Shown: positions 59,278 to 64,000 of the stretch, piece after piece
Layout of the letters: each line of letters opens with the position of its first letter
How positions within the stretch are numbered: the stretch's first letter is position 1
Assembly (NCBI GenBank): GCA_964417885.1
Contig: CAYQKN010000001.1
Span: forward strand, 23,522-87,521
DNA: 64,000 nt
Direction of reading: 5' to 3'
Source of the DNA: UKL13-2 sp964417885
GTDB taxonomy: Bacteria; Pseudomonadota; Gammaproteobacteria; Burkholderiales; Usitatibacteraceae
The notes under the pieces: model-generated
The model's input: the letters and a program-made list of their open reading frames with translations, nothing else
Database searches by the model: none
Told to the model about the DNA's origin: nothing
Made by a program: the position numbers and the translations under genes

Positions 59278-60558
59278 ATGAGCAAACGCGTTTATGTCGT
59301 CGATGGCGCGCGCACGCCGTTTCTGAAGGCGCGCGGCAAACCGGGTCCATTTTCCGGCGGTGATCTCGCTGTCGGCTGTGCCCGGCCGCTGCTGGCTCGC
59401 CAGTCATTTGAGCCAACCGCATTCGATGAGGTGATCGTCGGCGCGGCAATGCCGTCGGCAGACGAAGCCAACATCGGCCGCGTGATCGCGCTCAGGCTGG
59501 GCTGCGGCGACAAGGTTCCCGCCTGGACGGTGATGCGCAACTGTGCGTCCGGCATGCAGGCGCTCGATTCTGCCTGCATGAACATTCTCGCCGGCAAGTC
59601 GAACCTGGTGCTGGCGGGCGGCACCGATGCGATGAGCCATGCGCCGTTGCTGTTCGGACCGGCAATGGTCAACTGGCTGTCCGACTGGTATGCGGCGAAG
59701 TCGTTCGGCCAGCGTGCCGGCGTGGCGGTGCAATTCCGTCTGGCGTACCTGGCGCCGGTGATCGCGATTCTGAAGGGACTGACCGATCCGATCGTCAAGC
59801 TGTCGATGGGCCAGACTGCCGAAATTGTCGCCAAGCGTTTCGGCATAACGCGGCAGATGATGGACGAGTTCGCCGCCGAATCGCACCAGAAGGTGCTGGC
59901 AGCACGCGAGGCGGGGCACTATGGCGAAATCGAGCCCCTGATCGACGGCAAGGGAGCGGTCTATCGCGAAGATGACGGCGTGCGCACGGATTCGACGCCT
60001 GAGCGCCTAGGCAAGCTGCGACCGGTGTTCGACAAAACCTATGGCAGCGTGACCGCGGGCAATTCGTCGCAGGTGACGGATGGCGCCGCCATGTTGATCC
60101 TGGCCTCGGAACAGGCGGTGGACCGATACGACCTGAAGCCGCTCGGTGCCATCGTCGATTCGCAGTGGAGCGCGCTGGACCCGAGCGAGATGGGCCTGGG
60201 CCCGGTGCATGCCATCACCCCCATGCTGCAACGCAACGGCCTGGGATTGGGCGACCTCGATGCGCTCGAGATCAACGAGGCATTCGCCGCCCAGGCACTC
60301 GGCTGCCTCGCCGCGTGGGAATCCGACGCCTACTGCCGTGAGCAGCTTGGCCTCGACCAAGCTTTCGGCAAGATGGACCGCAGCAAGTTCAATGTCGATG
60401 GCGGTGCGATTGCGCTCGGCCATCCGATCGGCGCATCCGGCGCACGGGTGGTGCTGCATGCACTGAAAGTGCTCGAGCGGACCGGTGGCAAACGTGCCGC
60501 GGCGTCGCTGTGCATCGGTGGCGGGCAGGGCGGCGCGATGCTGGTCGAACGGGTTTGA
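59278..60558 (+). CDS. fadI: Acetyl-CoA C-acyltransferase (3-ketoacyl-CoA thiolase, FadI/FadA type)
   Basis: This enzyme performs thiolytic cleavage of 3-ketoacyl-CoA. The 426-residue protein has the nucleophile C89 in RNCASGMQALDSA, the His in ALEINEAFAAQALG, GGAIALGHPIGASGARVV with the second His, and the final Cys in CIGGGQGGAML. The length and the insert around residues 120-160 are closer to FadI than FadA. It lies between fadE and a HAD gene, and should work with the FadB-like protein at 61464. Confidence 0.92.
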   Translation: MSKRVYVVDGARTPFLKARGKPGPFSGGDLAVGCARPLLARQSFEPTAFDEVIVGAAMPSADEANIGRVIALRLGCGDKVPAWTVMRNCASGMQALDSACMNILAGKSNLVLAGGTDAMSHAPLLFGPAMVNWLSDWYAAKSFGQRAGVAVQFRLAYLAPVIAILKGLTDPIVKLSMGQTAEIVAKRFGITRQMMDEFAAESHQKVLAAREAGHYGEIEPLIDGKGAVYREDDGVRTDSTPERLGKLRPVFDKTYGSVTAGNSSQVTDGAAMLILASEQAVDRYDLKPLGAIVDSQWSALDPSEMGLGPVHAITPMLQRNGLGLGDLDALEINEAFAAQALGCLAAWESDAYCREQLGLDQAFGKMDRSKFNVDGGAIALGHPIGASGARVVLHALKVLERTGGKRAAASLCIGGGQGGAMLVERV

Positions 60559-60664
60559 TTTCATTGTCTTGGCTGCCATGTTCCAAGCCCGGGCGCCTGC
60601 CGCTGGCGAGGTTGCGCGACCCCGCGTGCAGCGTGGGCCGCGAGTTGGCGCAACGGGACTGATC

Positions 60665-61492
60665 ATGTTTCCGCAGGCCATCCTGTTCGACCTCGACGAC
60701 ACGCTGTTCGACCACCGGCGTGCGTCATCGGTCGCGCTGGATGCGATACATCGCAGTTTTGCCGCCGATTTGCCAAAGCAGGAATTTGCCGCGCGTCATG
60801 CACAGGTGCTGGAGCTTTTTCACACGCGTTTTCTGGCCGGTGAACTGAGCCTCGACCAGGCGCGCGTTGCGCGGATGCAGGCCTTGTTTGCCTCGTTCGA
60901 GCGCGACATAGACGCCGCCACAGCCGAGCAAGTTGCGAGCAACTACCGCCAGCAACACCAGGCAAACCGGCATCTGGTCGACGGCGCGCGTGAGTTGATC
61001 GAACAACTTGCCGGGCGATGCCGCCTCGGTATCGTCACCAACAACAGCACAGTCGAGCAAATGGAGAAACTGCGCGCGCTTGATATCGCCAGCCATTTTG
61101 ATGCGGTGGTGATTTCGGAGGACGTCGGCGTCACCAAGCCCGACTCTGAAATTTTCACCATCGCGCTGCAGCGCCTTGATGCGAGCCCGCACCAAGCCGT
61201 GTTCATCGGCGATAACTGGGCCAACGACATCATCGGTGCGCGTACTGCCGGCATGGCGGCGGTTTGGCTGGACCGTGGCGACCAAACTCCAGCACTGGAG
61301 CGGCTTCCAGGTCAGAAATGGTCTGGAAGCCGCTCCAGTGCTGGAGTTTTGCCATCAGGTGTTTCTGCCATCGCATCATTTTCGCCTGTCGAGTCGGCGA
61401 TCATTGCCATCGAGAACGCATTCGCATTCAAAACAGATAACCGCACTCCCGGAGCAGAAAAGCATGAGCAAATGGAAACACTGGCGTCTTGA
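60665..61492 (+). CDS. HAD-family hydrolase (YjjG-like) carrying an in-frame palindromic element
   Basis: The 275-residue protein (ATG 60665) has the nucleophile motif ILFDLDDTLFDHRRAS, the Thr/Asn motif LGIVTNNSTVEQ, VISEDVGVTKPDSEIF with the Lys, and VFIGDNWANDIIGARTAGM. This is a small phosphatase of the YjjG/Phosphoglycolate-type HAD group. Residues about 207-229 are encoded by palindromic element E. After it the reading frame resumes with VSAIASFSPVESAI, resembling the usual C-terminal helix. The 3' end overlaps the following FadB-like gene by 29 bp. Substrate unknown. Confidence 0.85.
   Translation: MFPQAILFDLDDTLFDHRRASSVALDAIHRSFAADLPKQEFAARHAQVLELFHTRFLAGELSLDQARVARMQALFASFERDIDAATAEQVASNYRQQHQANRHLVDGARELIEQLAGRCRLGIVTNNSTVEQMEKLRALDIASHFDAVVISEDVGVTKPDSEIFTIALQRLDASPHQAVFIGDNWANDIIGARTAGMAAVWLDRGDQTPALERLPGQKWSGSRSSAGVLPSGVSAIASFSPVESAIIAIENAFAFKTDNRTPGAEKHEQMETLAS
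61284..61349 (+). repeat. Palindromic element copy E (66 bp, perfect 27-bp arms) inside the HAD gene
   Basis: The left arm 61284-61310 is the exact reverse complement of 61323-61349 (27 bp). The stem can be extended by G-T, T-G, C-G and A-T pairs to close a GAAA tetraloop at 61315-61318. The length is 66 bp, exactly 22 codons, and no stop is introduced in the HAD frame. It is the best preserved member of the family seen in this window. Confidence 0.97.
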
Positions 61493-63479
61493 GACCGATG
61501 CCGATAACCTCGCGTGGCTGACCTTCGATCGCGCGGATTCTTCGACCAACACTTTTTCAAGCGAAGCCCTGCGAGAACTCGGCGAGGCCTGCGTCGATTT
61601 GGCGGCAAACCCGCCTAAGGGCGTGGTGATCCTGTCCGGCAAGGACAACGGCTTTGCGGCCGGTGCCGACATCGATGAGTTCACCACGCTGAAGAGTGCC
61701 GATGAAGCCTATGCCTTCACCAAGCTGGGCAACGATGTATTTGACCAGGTTGAGGCATTGCCGTTTCCCTCCGTCGCGCTGATTCATGGTTTCTGCATGG
61801 GTGGCGGTACCGAACTGGCGCTGGCTTGCCGGCATCGGATCATCGATGATGGCGCGAAAACGAAAATGGCATTGCCGGAAGTGATGATCGGCATTGTCCC
61901 GGGCTGGGGCGGCGCGCGGCGGATGCCCAGGCTGATCGGCGCCGGCCAGGCACTGGACCTGATGCTGACCGGACGCGCGGTCGACGGACGGCGGGCCAAG
62001 AAAATGGGCTTGGTCGACGTGCTTACCCCGCGCCGCCATTTCACCAATGCCGCCAGGATGTTGATGGCCAAGCCGCCGGCACCTCACCAGCCGGCATTCA
62101 AGGATGCGGTCACCAACTGGCCCGTCGTGCGCGGCATCGTTGCAGGCGCATCACTGAAGCAGGTGGCGAAAAAAGCCCGCAAGGATCATTACCCCGCGCC
62201 CTACGCCATCGTTGACCTGTGGCTTAACTTTGATGGCGACCCGCGCAAGGTGCCGCAGGATCATCCCTATTCGATTTCGAGTATTTTCAAGCACCCCACC
62301 ACCGCCAACCTGGTCCGGATCTTCAAGCTGCAGGACCGGATGAAGGGACTCGGCGCCGGCGACATGGCCATCCGCCACGTGCACGTGGTCGGTGCTGGTG
62401 TGATGGGTGGCGACATCGCGGCATGGTGCGCGCTGAAAGGTCTGACCGTGACCTTGCAGGACCTCGATCACGCGCGCATCGCCCCCGCCATCAAACGTGC
62501 GGCCGAGATGTACCGCAAACGCCTCAAACTGCCTCACCTGGTGCAGGCGGCGATGGATCGGCTGATTCCGGACGTCACCGGTGACGGCGCGCGCCATTGC
62601 GATCTGGTGATCGAAGCGATCGTCGAGAACGCCGAGGTCAAGAAAAAACTCTACGCGCAACTCGAGCCAAAGCTGAAGCCGTCGGCGATCCTCGCCAGCA
62701 ATACGTCGTCGATCCCGCTGCAGGAACTATCGCAGGGCCTGTCGCAACCTTCGCGGCTGGTCGGCATCCACTTCTTCAATCCGGTCGCGCAGATGATGCT
62801 GGTGGAAGTCGTCGAGGGACCGCAGACCGCGCCCGAGGTGATGAAGGCCTCGCAGGCGTTCGTGAAAAAGATCGACAAGCTGCCGCTGCCGGTCAAATCC
62901 GCGCCCGGCTTTCTGGTCAACCGTATCCTGACGCCGTACATGACGGAAGCGCAGGTGATGCTGGAGGAAGGCATACCGGCGGAAACGATTGATGCCGCCG
63001 CGCGCGAGTTCGGCATGCCGATGGGACCGATTGAACTCGCCGATACGGTCGGCCTCGATGTCGGCCTGGCGGTGGGCAAGGAACTGGCCAAGCCCGGCGG
63101 GCCGGAGCCAAAAAAGATCCAGCAACTGGTGGCCGAGAAAAAGCTCGGCAAGAAGACCGGCGAAGGATTCTACAAGTGGGTTGATGGACGGCCGCAGAAA
63201 GCAAACGGTTCCGGCACGGTGGATCTGGCGCCGTTGTGGATGCGCATGACCCTGCCTGCGGTGAATGAGGCGGTCGCCTGCGTGCGCGAGGGCATCGTTG
63301 CCGATGCCGATCTGTGCGATGCCGGTGTGATCTTCGGCACCGGCTTTGCGCCTCACCGCGGTGGGCCCATCAACTACCTGCGCAGCGCGGGCAAGGAAAA
63401 GCTGCTGGCGGAAATGCAGCACCTGGAACAGCAGCACGGCGCGCGTTTCGCGGCCGATGCCGGCTGGCAATCGATTTGA
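61464..63479 (+). CDS. FadB/FadJ-like enoyl-CoA hydratase/3-hydroxyacyl-CoA dehydrogenase
   Basis: This bifunctional beta-oxidation enzyme is 671 residues long. The hydratase domain carries both catalytic Glu residues (E117 in CMGGGTELALACR, E139 in MALPEVMIGIVPGWGG) and an oxyanion GAD (FAAGADIDEF). The NAD-binding start VHVVGAGVMGGDIAAW lies near residue 308, followed by dehydrogenase motif GIHFFNPVAQMMLVEVV with the catalytic His, and a C-terminal domain ending GFAPHRGGPINYL. GGAG lies nine bases before the ATG, which lies inside the HAD gene. It lacks the extra 45 residues of E. coli FadB (729). Confidence 0.94.
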   Translation: MSKWKHWRLETDADNLAWLTFDRADSSTNTFSSEALRELGEACVDLAANPPKGVVILSGKDNGFAAGADIDEFTTLKSADEAYAFTKLGNDVFDQVEALPFPSVALIHGFCMGGGTELALACRHRIIDDGAKTKMALPEVMIGIVPGWGGARRMPRLIGAGQALDLMLTGRAVDGRRAKKMGLVDVLTPRRHFTNAARMLMAKPPAPHQPAFKDAVTNWPVVRGIVAGASLKQVAKKARKDHYPAPYAIVDLWLNFDGDPRKVPQDHPYSISSIFKHPTTANLVRIFKLQDRMKGLGAGDMAIRHVHVVGAGVMGGDIAAWCALKGLTVTLQDLDHARIAPAIKRAAEMYRKRLKLPHLVQAAMDRLIPDVTGDGARHCDLVIEAIVENAEVKKKLYAQLEPKLKPSAILASNTSSIPLQELSQGLSQPSRLVGIHFFNPVAQMMLVEVVEGPQTAPEVMKASQAFVKKIDKLPLPVKSAPGFLVNRILTPYMTEAQVMLEEGIPAETIDAAAREFGMPMGPIELADTVGLDVGLAVGKELAKPGGPEPKKIQQLVAEKKLGKKTGEGFYKWVDGRPQKANGSGTVDLAPLWMRMTLPAVNEAVACVREGIVADADLCDAGVIFGTGFAPHRGGPINYLRSAGKEKLLAEMQHLEQQHGARFAADAGWQSI

Positions 63480-63492
63480 TGCGGAGTCCGCG

Positions 63493-63960
63493 ATGAGTCA
63501 GGCCATGACCATGTGGAACAAGCTCAAGGACAAGCCGCTCGGCAAATGGCTGTTCACCCGGGTCATTTGCTGGAAGGCGCCGTACTTCAGCACCATTGCG
63601 CCGCGGTTCGAGGAGCTGAAGCCGGGCTATGCGCGTGTCAGCCTGCGCAAACGGCGTGCGGTGCAGAACCACATTGGCACCGTACACGCCATCGCCGCGT
63701 GCAATCTGGCGGAACTGGGTGGCGGCACGATGATGGAAGCCAGTCTGCCGGCATCGATGCGCTGGCTGCCGAAGGGCATGAACGTGCAGTACCTGAAAAA
63801 ATGCGAAACCGACCTTACCGCAGAATGCACCACAGCTGATTTTGCCGAAGGACCGGCACGCGATGTGGTGGTCAATGTGGAGATGACCGACCGCCACGGC
63901 AACCTGGTGGTGAAGGCCGACATCAACATGTACGTCAGTCCGCGCCGGAAGCCGGCCTGA
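63493..63960 (+). CDS. DUF4442 hot-dog fold protein (putative thioesterase)
   Basis: The 155-residue protein has the DUF4442/YiiD_C pattern: LFTRVICWKAPYFSTIAPRF at the N-terminus, then RAVQNHIGTVHAIAACNLAELGGGTMMEA, resembling the central helix of hot-dog thioesterases (blocks NHIGTVHAIAACNLAE). GGAG is placed seven bases before ATG 63493. Located at the end of the fad cluster, it may hydrolyse acyl-CoA or stalled intermediates. That function is an inference from fold and position. The window ends 40 bp after its stop. Confidence 0.82.
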   Translation: MSQAMTMWNKLKDKPLGKWLFTRVICWKAPYFSTIAPRFEELKPGYARVSLRKRRAVQNHIGTVHAIAACNLAELGGGTMMEASLPASMRWLPKGMNVQYLKKCETDLTAECTTADFAEGPARDVVVNVEMTDRHGNLVVKADINMYVSPRRKPA

Positions 63961-64000
63961 CACCATGCATTCAGCACCTGAACGGAGCCCCGCTTGATCG

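Noticed and set aside
60559..60664. Palindromic element in the thiolase-HAD spacer
   Set aside because: GC-rich words such as CCCGGGCGCCTGCCGCTGGC resemble the arms loosely, but no AAACTCC/GGAGTTT ends or paired second arm exist.
63965..63997. ATG at 63965 as start of the next gene
   Set aside because: The frame hits TGA after ten codons, inside the window.
1..64000. CRISPR arrays, insertion sequences, prophage, toxin-antitoxin or restriction systems
   Set aside because: No direct-repeat arrays, transposase or integrase motifs, or defence genes are visible; all larger frames resolve to housekeeping or envelope functions.

Overview
The window is a stretch of core chromosome from a GC-rich Gram-negative bacterium, most probably a betaproteobacterium of the order Burkholderiales (Oxalobacteraceae-like; this is inferred from gene content and order, not from a phylogenetic marker). 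Supporting signs are the runs lolB-ispE-tRNA-Gln-prs-rplY-pth-ychF, rpe-gph-trpE-trpG-trpD-trpC, coq7/OsmC/rplM-rpsI/DUF6776/bactofilin/erpA, an Omp32-like general porin, COQ7-type ubiquinone synthesis and LPS export genes. I see no insertion sequence, prophage, integrase, CRISPR array or plasmid function. Genes are tightly packed, many with ATGA or GTGA stop/start overlaps, and no stretch above 300 bases lacks a gene.

Layout. 1-7.1 kb: start of mutM (minus strand), a secreted TPR protein, lolB, ispE, tRNA-Gln, prs, rplY, pth, ychF. 7.2-11.2 kb (minus): kup, a membrane acyltransferase, a 2-oxoglutarate/Fe(II) oxygenase. 11.3-20.7 kb: secreted S9 peptidase, a tRNA with CAT anticodon carrying its own promoter and terminator, then miaB-phoH-(threonine aldolase-like)-ybeY-corC-lnt. 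20.7-27.7 kb: a methyltransferase (minus), glyQS, GNAT, gmhB, plsC, YgjP-like metalloprotein, gloA. 27.8-33.4 kb (minus): lptD-surA-pdxA-rsmA. 33.6-39.3 kb: amgK-like kinase, pepP, two UbiH-family hydroxylases, dsbC. 39.4-43.3 kb: MAPEG protein and mltA (minus), a 42-residue membrane peptide, apaG (minus), rpe, gph. 43.4-47.4 kb: a Trp-rich leader peptide followed by trpEGDC. 47.7-55.8 kb: porin, coq7, OsmC protein (minus), rplM-rpsI, DUF6776-like protein, bactofilin, erpA, a large secreted metalloprotease, and a solitary 43-residue very basic protein. 56-64 kb: a fatty-acid beta-oxidation cluster (TetR regulator with a palindromic operator, FadE, thiolase, HAD phosphatase, FadB-like enzyme, DUF4442 thioesterase-like protein).

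Functional themes: envelope building (LolB, Lnt, LptD, SurA, PlsC, GmhB, MltA, DsbC, bactofilin), translation (two tRNAs, L25, L13, S9, GlyRS, MiaB, YbeY, RsmA, Pth, YchF), ubiquinone hydroxylation (two UbiH-type flavoproteins plus COQ7), tryptophan synthesis and fatty-acid degradation.

The most unusual signal is a family of 66-bp palindromic elements with ends AAACTCCAGCACTGG / CCAGTGCTGGAGTTT and an off-centre GAAA loop. There are four clear copies at gene 3' ends, one of which supplies the last codons and stop of rsmA. A fifth, a 27-bp perfect inverted repeat extended by wobble pairs, is inserted in frame (22 codons) within the C-terminal part of a HAD hydrolase gene, resembling the protein-coding palindromic elements known from Rickettsia. 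A possible decayed copy lies in the anomalous N-terminal extension of gph. Other leads are the Trp-rich leader peptide upstream of trpE, the 43-residue basic protein gene, a PsrA/FadP-like operator, and terminator/-10 composites that imply leaderless mRNA for coq7.
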